A stretch of DNA of 5,123 bases from Hyphomicrobiaceae bacterium (GTDB lineage: Bacteria > Pseudomonadota > Alphaproteobacteria > Rhizobiales > Hyphomicrobiaceae). The stretch spans positions 1 to 5,123 of the forward strand of contig JANYHP010000484.1 in NCBI GenBank assembly GCA_025359005.1, read 5' to 3'. The translations under genes and the position numbers were made by a program. Shown here one piece after another: positions 1-5,123 of the stretch. Under the pieces are notes generated by a model. That model saw only the letters and a program-made list of their open reading frames with translations, was not told where the DNA came from and made no database searches. Position 1 is the stretch's first letter, and each line of letters begins with the position of its first letter.

Positions 1-1
1 G

Positions 2-19
2 GACCCATGGGTCTGACCC
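2..19. repeat. Overlapping GACCC/GGGTC palindromes
   Basis: Positions 2-13 form a perfect 12-base palindrome (GACCC at the left, GGGTC at the right, centred on CATG). The same GGGTC (9-13) also pairs with GACCC at 15-19 across one base. The middle arm can therefore pair with either neighbour. It is at the window edge, so any larger element it belongs to is cut off. Confidence 0.5.
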
Positions 20-62
20 CAGGTTGGCATCGGACAACCGGCGCACGACTAAAAGCGCGGGT

Positions 63-81
63 CGAGGGCGGCGAGCCCTCG
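63..81. repeat. Hairpin 1 of three in a tandem cluster
   Basis: A perfect 7-base-pair stem, CGAGGGC (63-69) and GCCCTCG (75-81), with a 5-base loop. It is the first of three hairpins packed within 68 bases. Confidence 0.6.
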
Positions 82-90
82 TCGGAGAGC

Positions 91-111
91 ACGAGAGGTG
101 AAACCTCTCGT
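91..111. repeat. Hairpin 2 of three in a tandem cluster
   Basis: A perfect 9-base-pair stem, ACGAGAGGT (91-99) and ACCTCTCGT (103-111), around a GAA triloop (TTC on the minus strand). This is the longest stem of the cluster. Confidence 0.65.
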
Positions 112-113
112 AT

Positions 114-130
114 TTCGCCCGAAGGGCGAA
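114..130. repeat. Hairpin 3 of three in a tandem cluster
   Basis: A perfect 7-base-pair stem, TTCGCCC (114-120) and GGGCGAA (124-130), again around a GAA triloop (TTC on the minus strand). It begins only two bases after hairpin 2. Confidence 0.6.
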
Positions 131-172
131 TGGAAGCTGGCGCCGACGGTGCATGAGTGTGTTTGGGCACGA

Positions 173-200
173 TCCCGGCTCTCGCGATGCTCGGCCGGGA
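173..200. repeat. Inverted repeat 41 bases past the Fis-type gene stop
   Basis: A perfect 7-base-pair stem, TCCCGGC (173-179) and GCCGGGA (194-200), with a 14-base loop. On the minus strand it is the first structure after the stop codon of the Fis-type gene, so it could protect or end that transcript. It has no following T-run, so it is not a canonical terminator. Confidence 0.4.
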
Positions 201-240
201 AGGCAAGAGTGAGGTGGCGCACGTTGGTGTGCGACGTCAC

Positions 241-543
241 TCAGCCGTCGCTGCCGTGGCCGATGAGACCGCGCATGACTTCGATGTCGAGGTCGCGGAT
301 ACGCTTGCGCAGAGTGTTGCGATTGAGGCCCAGCAGGTCGGCGGCTTTGATCTGGTTGCCGTGGGTTGCGGCCAGTGCGGCAATGAACAGGGGCCGCTCC
401 ACATCTGCGAGGATGCGGTCGCAGAGATTGGCGGGCGGCAGCGGTCTTACGCGGCGTGGCGGACTGGGCTCAATGCGGCGCCGAAGGCTTCGAACAGGGC
501 GCGGTTGATGGGGTTGGTCTGCGGGTCGTACTCGGCATGCCAC
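241..543 (-). CDS. Small Fis-family helix-turn-helix protein resembling the NtrC C-terminal domain
   Basis: Residues about 40-92 (numbered from the ATG at 543) match the Fis-type DNA-binding domain found at the C-terminus of NtrC. A VERPLF helix is followed by the helix-turn-helix GNQIKAADLLGLNRNTLRKR (62-81) and then IRDLDIEV. There is no receiver domain and no AAA+ sigma-54 activation domain, so it cannot activate sigma-54 polymerase like full NtrC. It may bind DNA as a dimer, bend DNA, or compete at NtrC-like sites. The start is uncertain. The only ATG covering the domain is at 543, about 97 bases inside the upstream amidotransferase gene, and the first 35 or so residues look like out-of-frame read-through of that gene. 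The only in-frame GTG (402) would cut the first helix; a CTG at 441 lies just after the upstream stop. It could be a genuine short regulator or the remnant of a larger NtrC-like gene. The domain call is strong; the gene boundaries are not. Confidence 0.6.
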   Translation of the reverse strand: MACRVRPADQPHQPRPVRSLRRRIEPSPPRRVRPLPPANLCDRILADVERPLFIAALAATHGNQIKAADLLGLNRNTLRKRIRDLDIEVMRGLIGHGSDG

Positions 544-1238
544 TGCACGCCGAGCGCAAAATTCGCCGCATCTTTGATGCGGATGGCCTCGATGGTGCCG
601 TCTTCGGCGACCCCTTCCACCACAATCCGCTCGCCGGGCCTGAGTATGCCCTGTCCATGCAGCGAATTGACCCTGATGGTTTCGCGGCCGAGCAGGTGCG
701 CGAAGGCGCCGCCTGCGACCAAGGTCACGTCGTGCCGGTCGGCAAAAATCACCATTGGATCTGGGTGAATCTCGCCCGTCGGCAAGCGCGGCATGCGATG
801 GTTCATGCGACCCGGCAAGTCTCGGATTTCGGGGTGAAGCGTGCCGCCATAGGCCACGTTCATCTCCTGGAAGCCGCGGCAGATGCCAAAGACAGGGATG
901 CCGCGCTCGACACAGGCACGCGTCAGGTCAAGCGCCATGGCATCGCGCCGCTCGTCGTAGGGTTCGTGCGCCTGGTTCGGTTCGATGCCAAAGCGTGTCG
1001 GGTGCACGTTGGCGCGTGCCCCTGTCAGCACGATGCCGTCCACGGTGTCGAGCAGTGCACCAATATCGGTGAGGCCTGGACAGCCGCCGAAGATCAGCGG
1101 CAACGCACCCGCCACCTCGGCCACCGCACGGAGATTGCGCTCCCCCGCCATCTGGACCGCGAACCGGCCCTCGATGTGGGTCGAGTTGCCGATAATGCCG
1201 ACCACAGGTCTCGTCTTCGTCGCCACTGTTCGTCCCAC
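447..1238 (-). CDS. puuD: PuuD-like gamma-glutamyl-gamma-aminobutyrate hydrolase (class I glutamine amidotransferase, peptidase C26)
   Basis: This 263-residue cytosolic enzyme matches the PuuD family in length (E. coli PuuD is about 254) and in motif order: LTGARANVHPTRFG (71-84), the nucleophile elbow FGICRG with Cys120, NSLHGQG (191-197), and FALGVQWHAEYD with His234 and Glu236. Cys120, His234 and Glu236 form the expected triad. In PuuD the reaction is hydrolysis of gamma-glutamyl-GABA to glutamate and GABA in putrescine breakdown. Here no other puu gene is visible, so the substrate is inferred from family and may be another gamma-glutamyl compound. The usual HPE at the active-site His is HAE, a conservative change that keeps both catalytic residues. 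The start used is GTG at 1238. A second GTG four codons in (1226) has GGGA at a suitable distance upstream and is a plausible alternative. The 3' end overlaps the Fis-type gene reading frame, suggesting co-transcription. The gene is divergent from der. Confidence 0.85.
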   Translation of the reverse strand: MGRTVATKTRPVVGIIGNSTHIEGRFAVQMAGERNLRAVAEVAGALPLIFGGCPGLTDIGALLDTVDGIVLTGARANVHPTRFGIEPNQAHEPYDERRDAMALDLTRACVERGIPVFGICRGFQEMNVAYGGTLHPEIRDLPGRMNHRMPRLPTGEIHPDPMVIFADRHDVTLVAGGAFAHLLGRETIRVNSLHGQGILRPGERIVVEGVAEDGTIEAIRIKDAANFALGVQWHAEYDPQTNPINRALFEAFGAALSPVRHAA

Positions 1239-1299
1239 CGCTAACCGCGCCGCTCAACAGGTGGTAATCTGCAGGATGCGGGCCACCGGGGCAAGCCGC

Positions 1300-1313
1300 A
1301 GCTGTACACAGCT
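1300..1313. promoter_or_regulatory. Short dyad in the divergent puuD-like/der intergenic region
   Basis: AGCTGT and ACAGCT form a perfect 6-base inverted repeat separated by two bases. It lies in the 184-base region between two divergent genes, about 60 bases from the amidotransferase start and 110 from the der start. That position and symmetry suit an operator for a dimeric regulator, but a dyad of this length can arise by chance. No clear promoter hexamer pair was found beside it on either strand. Confidence 0.25.
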
Positions 1314-1422
1314 TTCAGGCAGCAGCCAGTCGGCGCGCTCAGCGAGCATTGGCCGCCGGTCTCGACAGGGCCTGCTCAACTTCGCGTTTCCGTCAGAGCG
1401 CAATATGCACTAGAAGCCGGGC

Positions 1423-2823
1423 ATGTCCGCCAGAACCAACCCCGCCAGACCCGCCATCGCCATCGTCGGCCGCCCGAACGTGGGCAAGTCCACGTTGTAC
1501 AACCGCCTCACCGGCACCCGCGATGCCCTCGTGTCCGACCTGCCCGGCTTGACGCGCGACCGGCGCGAGGGCGAGGCAAAATTCCGCGGTCACACGTTGA
1601 CCATCATCGACACCGCAGGCCTCGAAGAAGCGCCCAAAGGCTCTATCCAGGCCCGCATGCGGGCCCAGAGCGAGGCGGCTCTCCAAGCGGCCGATCTGAT
1701 CTTGTTCGTCATTGATGCGCGCGACGGGGTCACCGGGGCCGACGAAGTGTTTGCCCGCATCGCGCGCAACGCCGGTAAGCCGGTCATCGCGGTGGCCAAC
1801 AAGAGCGAAGGCAAGAAAGGCACCGACGGCTTCTACGACGCCTTCGCCCTGGGTTTCGGCGACCCGCTCGCGATATCAGCCGAACACGGCGACGGGCTGG
1901 ATGAATTGGAGCGCGAGTGCCTAGCGGCGTTGGGCCTCAAGGCGATCCCACGGCGCAAGCGCAACCGCGATCCCGACGCCGAGCCGGAGCCGGAAGAAGA
2001 CGAGGCCTCGCCGCAACGGCCGATCCGCGTGGCCATCGTTGGCCGGCCGAATGCCGGCAAATCGACGCTGGTCAATGCGCTGCTCGGCGAGGACCGCATG
2101 ATCACCGGTCCCGAACCGGGGCTGACGCGCGATTCGATCGCCTCCGACACGGTCTGGCAGGGCCGGCCGATCCGCCTGTTCGACACGGCAGGGCTGCGCA
2201 AGAAGGCCAAAATCCACGAAAAGGGCGAACTGCTCTCGGCGTCGGACGCGGTTCGCGCGATCCGTTTTGCCGAGGTCGTGGTGGTGCTGATCGACGCTGA
2301 GCGCCCGCTGGAACAGCAGGATCTGATCATCGCGGAAATGGCGGCCGAAGAAGGCCGCGCGCTGGTGATCGCGATCAACAAGTGGGACCTGGTGGAGAAC
2401 AAGCAGGCATTGCTGAAGGATATCCGCGAGACGATCGCGGTGAAGATGTCCCAGGTTTTGGGCGTTGAGTTGGTGACAGTGTCGGCGCGCTCGGGCCGTG
2501 GTCTCGACCGCCTGCAGGAGGCCGTGCTCAAGGCGCACGAGATCTGGAACAAGCGCGTTTCCACCAACAAGCTCAACACGTGGCTGGCCGACGCCATGCA
2601 GCGTCATGCCGCGCCCGCGTCAAAGGGCCGCCGCATCAAGATCAAGTACATGACGCAGGCCTCCGCGCGACCGCCGACGTTCATTGCTTTTAGCTCCCAG
2701 GCGGGCGGCTTGCCGGGCTCCTATGTTAAATACCTGGTCAACAGCCTGCGCGCGGCCTTCGACATGCCGGGGACGCCGATCCGCTTCCAGGTGCGCCAGA
2801 CGCACAATCCGTTCGTCGACTGA
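1423..2823 (+). CDS. der: Ribosome-assembly GTPase Der (EngA), two tandem G domains
   Basis: Der is an essential GTPase that binds the 50S subunit and acts late in its maturation. The 466-residue product shows the full family layout. G domain 1 has P-loop GRPNVGKS (16-23), switch threonine in PGLTRDR (T44), DTAG (63-66), NKSE (126-129) and SAEHG (152-156). A charged, acidic linker follows at about 176-199. G domain 2 has GRPNAGKS (207-214), PGLTRD (T235), DTAG (254-257), NKWD (319-322) and SAR (354-356). The KH-like RNA-binding domain fills about 375-466, with the family's ending HNPFVD. In G domain 1 the G4 motif ends in Glu rather than Asp, which I recall as common in alphaproteobacterial Der proteins. 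The ATG is chosen because it sits just before the first beta strand, with a modest Shine-Dalgarno AGAAG (1412-1416) six bases upstream. It is divergent from the amidotransferase gene. Confidence 0.98.
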   Translation: MSARTNPARPAIAIVGRPNVGKSTLYNRLTGTRDALVSDLPGLTRDRREGEAKFRGHTLTIIDTAGLEEAPKGSIQARMRAQSEAALQAADLILFVIDARDGVTGADEVFARIARNAGKPVIAVANKSEGKKGTDGFYDAFALGFGDPLAISAEHGDGLDELERECLAALGLKAIPRRKRNRDPDAEPEPEEDEASPQRPIRVAIVGRPNAGKSTLVNALLGEDRMITGPEPGLTRDSIASDTVWQGRPIRLFDTAGLRKKAKIHEKGELLSASDAVRAIRFAEVVVVLIDAERPLEQQDLIIAEMAAEEGRALVIAINKWDLVENKQALLKDIRETIAVKMSQVLGVELVTVSARSGRGLDRLQEAVLKAHEIWNKRVSTNKLNTWLADAMQRHAAPASKGRRIKIKYMTQASARPPTFIAFSSQAGGLPGSYVKYLVNSLRAAFDMPGTPIRFQVRQTHNPFVD

Positions 2824-2888
2824 GGCCTGCAGCGGTCAAGACCCATTTACCATTCGGCGGAATTCGCCTCGCCCTTGCCACAGGTGTT

Positions 2889-2931
2889 GGCTAGGCGGGG
2901 CTATCAGGGGTCTCGCTGCCCCGTCTTAGCC
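2889..2931 (+). promoter_or_regulatory. Strong hairpin between der and the cysteine-rich gene
   Basis: GGCTAGGCGGGGC (2889-2901) pairs with GCCCCGTCTTAGCC (2918-2931): 13 base pairs including one G-U, with a single bulged T, around a 16-base loop. It ends 11 bases before the AGGAG ribosome binding site of the next gene. With no T-run after it, it is either a non-canonical terminator for der or a 5' leader structure affecting translation of the cysteine-rich gene. Confidence 0.5.
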
Positions 2932-2942
2932 GCACGCAAGCC

Positions 2943-2947
2943 AGGAG
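2943..2947 (+). promoter_or_regulatory. Ribosome binding site fixing the GTG start of the cysteine-rich gene
   Basis: AGGAG lies six bases upstream of the GTG at 2954. It is the best Shine-Dalgarno match in the window and selects GTG as the start. There is no ATG before the signal peptide in this frame. Confidence 0.75.
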
Positions 2948-2953
2948 CGCGCC

Positions 2954-3226
2954 GTGACATCGACCCGCCGAACAATTCGCCAGATCGTGAGCCTCGCCCT
3001 GGCCGCAGCGCTTTTGGCTGGTGCTGGAACGCCCAACGCCGAAGAGTCGTCGCGCCAGGTGCGCCGCGCCTGCACCGGCGACTACAAGCGCCTCTGCCCG
3101 CGTGAAAAGCCGGACAGCCCCGAGATGCGCTATTGCATGGAGGCCAAGGGCCGCATGCTGTCACGCGGGTGCGTCCGTGCGCTCGAAGACGACGGCATCA
3201 TCCCGCGTGGCTATTTCAAAGGCTGA
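2954..3226 (+). CDS. Small exported four-cysteine protein, possible cysteine-rich-repeat (GLG1-like) type
   Basis: The 90-residue product starts with a Sec-type signal peptide: a basic TRRTIR stretch, a hydrophobic core SLALAAALLAGA (13-24), and a likely cleavage after Ala29 (PNA/EE). The mature part is about 60 residues, basic, with four cysteines at 40, 48, 61 and 73. The arrangement ACxxDxxxLC (39-48), then a Cys in the middle of a helix-like YCMEAKGRMLS stretch, then GC, resembles a single unit of the cysteine-rich repeat found in eukaryotic GLG1 and in many small periplasmic alphaproteobacterial proteins. Two disulfides in the periplasm are likely. The function is unknown to me. It has its own strong ribosome binding site and a hairpin upstream, and a separate promoter seems to serve def downstream, so it may be an independent transcript. 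Confidence 0.8.
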   Translation: MTSTRRTIRQIVSLALAAALLAGAGTPNAEESSRQVRRACTGDYKRLCPREKPDSPEMRYCMEAKGRMLSRGCVRALEDDGIIPRGYFKG

Positions 3227-3240
3227 ATGACGCTGCCGAA

Positions 3241-3269
3241 TTGACGTTGTCGGCGGCCTCACCTATCTG
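3241..3269 (+). promoter_or_regulatory. Probable sigma-70-type promoter of def, predicting a leaderless mRNA
   Basis: TTGACG (3241-3246) and TATCTG (3264-3269) are 17 bases apart. Written in the rhizobial form this is TTGAC-N17-CTATCT, five of six bases in the -10 box matching CTATAT. Counting the usual six bases from the -10 box places transcription start at 3276, the A of the def ATG. No Shine-Dalgarno is seen before that ATG, in keeping with a leaderless message. Confidence 0.55.
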
Positions 3270-3275
3270 ACGCGC

Positions 3276-3794
3276 ATGGCGAAAAGATCCATCATCCTGC
3301 TTCCCGATCCTGTTCTCCGACTGGTTGCCGCACCGATCGGCACGGTCGACGACGAAGTGCGCCGGCTGGCCGACGACTTGCTGGAAACGATGTACGAGGC
3401 GCCCGGCGTTGGCCTCGCCGCGCCCCAGGTCGGTGTCTCGCGACGCCTCATCGTGCTCGACGTCTCCGAGAAGGACGACGAGAAGCAGCCGCACGTGATG
3501 ATCAACCCCGTCATCGTCCAGCGGAGCGACGAGCCCAACGTCCACGAGGAAGGGTGCCTGTCGATCCCCGATGTGCGCGCCGAGATCGAGCGGCCAACGA
3601 GCGTGGTGGTGCGCTATGTCGACCGTAACGGCGCGTTGCGCGAACTGTCCGCCGACGGCCTTCTGGCGACGTGCGTTCAGCACGAGATCGACCACCTCGA
3701 AGGCCGCCTGCTGATCGACTACATGAGCCGCCTCCGGCGCGAGATGGTGGTCAAGCGCTTCAAGAAGCTGGCCCGTGACCGCGCGATGATGTGA
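3276..3794 (+). CDS. def: Peptide deformylase
   Basis: Peptide deformylase removes the N-formyl group from nascent polypeptides at the ribosome exit, using a bound Fe2+ or similar metal ion. All three family motifs are present in the 172-residue product: GVGLAAPQ (44-51), EGCLS (92-96) with metal ligand Cys94, and HEIDH (136-140) with metal ligands His136 and His140 and catalytic Glu137. The length and the basic C-terminal helix (SRLRREMVVKRFKKLARDR) are normal for proteobacterial type I enzymes. The ATG at 3276 is the natural start (MAKRSIILLPDPVLR). It has no visible ribosome binding site but has a promoter directly upstream. In many proteobacteria def is followed by fmt; here an M20 peptidase follows, so fmt must lie elsewhere or another def copy may accompany it. 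Confidence 0.98.
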   Translation: MAKRSIILLPDPVLRLVAAPIGTVDDEVRRLADDLLETMYEAPGVGLAAPQVGVSRRLIVLDVSEKDDEKQPHVMINPVIVQRSDEPNVHEEGCLSIPDVRAEIERPTSVVVRYVDRNGALRELSADGLLATCVQHEIDHLEGRLLIDYMSRLRREMVVKRFKKLARDRAMM

Positions 3795-3845
3795 CGGGAC
3801 AGCGAGGCCGGTCGGCTTGCGGGGCACGCCGCGATCCCCCACAGT

Positions 3846-3858
3846 GTGCGGCTCGCAC
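3846..3858 (+). repeat. Small hairpin in the def/M20 gap
   Basis: GTGCG (3846-3850) and CGCAC (3854-3858) form a perfect 5-base-pair stem with a 3-base loop, in the 90-base gap after def. It has no T-run after it. It is too short to call a terminator. Confidence 0.25.
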
Positions 3859-3884
3859 CAATCCTCAAAGGACAACGCCGGCCC

Positions 3885-5123
3885 ATGACCACACCCCCTG
3901 CAGCAAGCCATCTGCCGAAGGTCCTGAAGGCCCTTGACCAGTCACAGGATGCAGCACTGGAGCGGCTGTTTGCGCTGTTGCGCATTCCCAGCGTGTCGAC
4001 CGACCCGGCCTACAAGGACCATTGCGTCACCGCGGCCAAGTGGTGTGCCAACGAATTGCAATCAATCGGCTTTGCAGACAGCAAGGTCGTCGCTGCCACG
4101 GGCCACCCCTTCGTCGTCGCGCATGATCGCAAGACGATCCCCAAGGGCATGCCGCACGTGCTGTTCTATGGCCATTACGACGTGCAGCCGCCTGACCCGC
4201 TTGAGCTGTGGAAGACGCCGCCGTTCGAGCCGCGCATCGCCACCGAAAAGGGCAACGGCAAGGTGATCGTGGCGCGCGGCGCGGAGGACAACAAGGGCCA
4301 GCTGATGACCTTCTTCGAGGCGGCACGCGCTTGGAAATCAGTGGCAGGCGAATTGCCGGTTGCGGTTTCGGTGCTGATCGAGGGCGAGGAGGAAAGCGGC
4401 TCGCCGTCGCTGCCCGGCTTCCTCAAGACGCACGGGAAGGAAGTGACCGCCGATCTGGCGCTGGTGTGCGACACCGGCCAATGGGACAAGGAGACGCCCG
4501 GCATTTGCACGCAACTGCGCGGCATCTGCGCCACCGAGATCACGATCACGGCGGCCAACCGCGATCTGCATTCCGGCCTTTATGGCGGCGCGGCGCAAAA
4601 CCCCATCCGCGTGCTCGCCCAGATGCTCGGCGCGATGCACGACAAGAAGGGCAAGATCACTGTGCCCGGCTTCTACGACGGCATCGTCAAGCCCTCGCCA
4701 AAAACGCTGAAGCAGTGGAAAGGCCTGGATTTCGAGCCCGAGAAATTCCTCGGCGACGTGGGCCTCTCAGTTCCAGCCGGGGAAGCGGGCTACTCGGTGC
4801 TGGAACTATGCTGGTCGCGGCCGACGCTCGAGTTCAACGGCATCACCGGCGGCTATCAGGGCGCCGGCTCCAAGACGGTCATTCCGTCAAAAGCGTCGGT
4901 CAAGATCACCTGCCGCCTGGTGCCCGGCCAGAAGCCGAAACACGTGATGGACGCAGTCGAGGCGTTTGTGCGCGCACGCTTGCCCGGCGATTGTACGTTG
5001 GAGATGACCGGCAAGCGCGGCAGCGAAGCCGTGCTGTTCGATCCCGAGACGCCCGCCATCAAAAGTGCAGCGGCCGCGCTCGAAGCCGAATGGGGCCGCG
5101 CGCCGATCATGCTGGCGCTCGGC
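3885..5123 (+). CDS. M20-family metallodipeptidase (CNDP2/DapE/ArgE superfamily), 3' end cut by the window
   Basis: The open frame runs to the last base without a stop, giving 413 residues. Relatives are usually about 450-470, so roughly the last 50 are missing. It should be a cytosolic two-metal (zinc or manganese) enzyme cleaving dipeptides or related amides. The catalytic set is visible: GHYDVQP with metal His97 and Asp99, RGAEDNKG with bridging Asp135, EGEEESGS with general base Glu169 and metal Glu170, and CDTG with metal Asp196. DLHSG with His229 in the lid/dimerisation domain corresponds to the substrate-binding His of CNDP2. The last metal His lies beyond the window. The cut falls at IMLALG, just where the family's GGSIP loop begins. 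The start is ATG 3885, with AAAGGA (3867-3872) as a rather distant ribosome binding site. There is no signal peptide. The exact substrate cannot be read from the sequence; it is more like the dipeptidases than true DapE. Confidence 0.93.
   Translation, partial: MTTPPAASHLPKVLKALDQSQDAALERLFALLRIPSVSTDPAYKDHCVTAAKWCANELQSIGFADSKVVAATGHPFVVAHDRKTIPKGMPHVLFYGHYDVQPPDPLELWKTPPFEPRIATEKGNGKVIVARGAEDNKGQLMTFFEAARAWKSVAGELPVAVSVLIEGEEESGSPSLPGFLKTHGKEVTADLALVCDTGQWDKETPGICTQLRGICATEITITAANRDLHSGLYGGAAQNPIRVLAQMLGAMHDKKGKITVPGFYDGIVKPSPKTLKQWKGLDFEPEKFLGDVGLSVPAGEAGYSVLELCWSRPTLEFNGITGGYQGAGSKTVIPSKASVKITCRLVPGQKPKHVMDAVEAFVRARLPGDCTLEMTGKRGSEAVLFDPETPAIKSAAAALEAEWGRAPIMLALG

Larger units (their letters stand above)
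1..240. other. Non-coding, hairpin-rich region downstream of the Fis-type gene
   Basis: No convincing gene is seen here. The open frames that cross it have no recognisable domain and are interrupted by inverted repeats. The stretch lies just downstream of the minus-strand Fis-type gene and contains at least five inverted repeats, listed separately. None of the hairpins is followed by a T-run on the minus strand, so a classical intrinsic terminator is not supported. The density of short perfect stems suggests either a 3' end structure or part of a dispersed palindromic repeat. Only a genome-wide copy count would tell these apart. Confidence 0.6.

Noticed and set aside
61..135. Cloverleaf-like run of three hairpins suggesting a tRNA
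   Set aside because: No acceptor stem closes around the three arms, there is no TTCGANTC T-loop, and the loops are only 3-5 bases, so it cannot be a tRNA.
49..240. A 63-residue minus-strand open frame beginning right after the Fis-type gene stop
   Set aside because: Its GTG start has no ribosome binding site, the product has no recognisable domain, and the frame runs through four inverted repeats.
456..1244. A 262-residue plus-strand open frame opposite the amidotransferase gene
   Set aside because: It mirrors a gene with a complete catalytic triad on the other strand. Its translation shows no family motif, and long antisense frames are expected in GC-rich coding DNA.
1381..1409. Possible der promoter TTCGCG-N17-TATGCA
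   Set aside because: Both hexamers are poor matches, so it is no better than chance in a region of this length.
126..2500. A mobile element or CRISPR array in the left half
   Set aside because: No transposase or integrase motif and no regularly spaced direct repeats were seen; the repeats are inverted and confined to the first 200 bases.
1833..2607. Two long minus-strand open frames opposite der
   Set aside because: Both are antisense to a fully conserved essential gene and have low-complexity, Ser/Arg- or Gln-rich translations.
2856..2868. GGCG-GAATT-CGCC inverted repeat after der
   Set aside because: Only four base pairs with an AT-rich loop and no T-run; too weak to call a terminator.

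Overview
The window comes from a GC-rich bacterial chromosome, most likely an alphaproteobacterium. The evidence is the style of the Der GTPase (an NKSE G4 motif in its first G domain and an acidic inter-domain linker), the peptide deformylase with a basic C-terminal tail, a Fis-type helix-turn-helix of NtrC C-terminal type, and a promoter that fits the rhizobial TTGAC-N17-CTATAT pattern. The order cannot be fixed from sequence reading alone.

Layout. Positions 1-240 hold no convincing gene but are rich in inverted repeats: an overlapping GACCC/GGGTC palindrome at the very start, three closely packed hairpins (63-130) and a fourth (173-200). Two genes follow on the minus strand. A PuuD-like class I glutamine amidotransferase (447-1238) is upstream, and a small Fis/NtrC-type DNA-binding protein overlaps its 3' end (down to 241). 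A 184-base divergent intergenic region with a short dyad separates them from the plus-strand genes. These are der (1423-2823, ribosome-assembly GTPase), a small exported four-cysteine protein (2954-3226), def (3276-3794, peptide deformylase) and an M20 dipeptidase (from 3885) that runs off the right edge.

How the genes relate. The plus-strand genes are mostly housekeeping: Der in 50S ribosome maturation, Def in N-terminal deformylation of new proteins, and the M20 enzyme in peptide turnover. Gaps of 130, 49 and 90 bases separate them, so they need not be one operon. def appears to have its own promoter ending at its ATG. The minus-strand pair may link gamma-glutamyl or polyamine nitrogen metabolism to a small NtrC-like DNA-binding protein; that link is inference from adjacency.

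I see no new multi-gene defence, mobile or biosynthetic system. The points most worth a second look are the orphan NtrC-like DNA-binding domain with no clear start codon, a probable leaderless def transcript, the hairpin cluster at the left edge, and the strong hairpin just upstream of the cysteine-rich gene.
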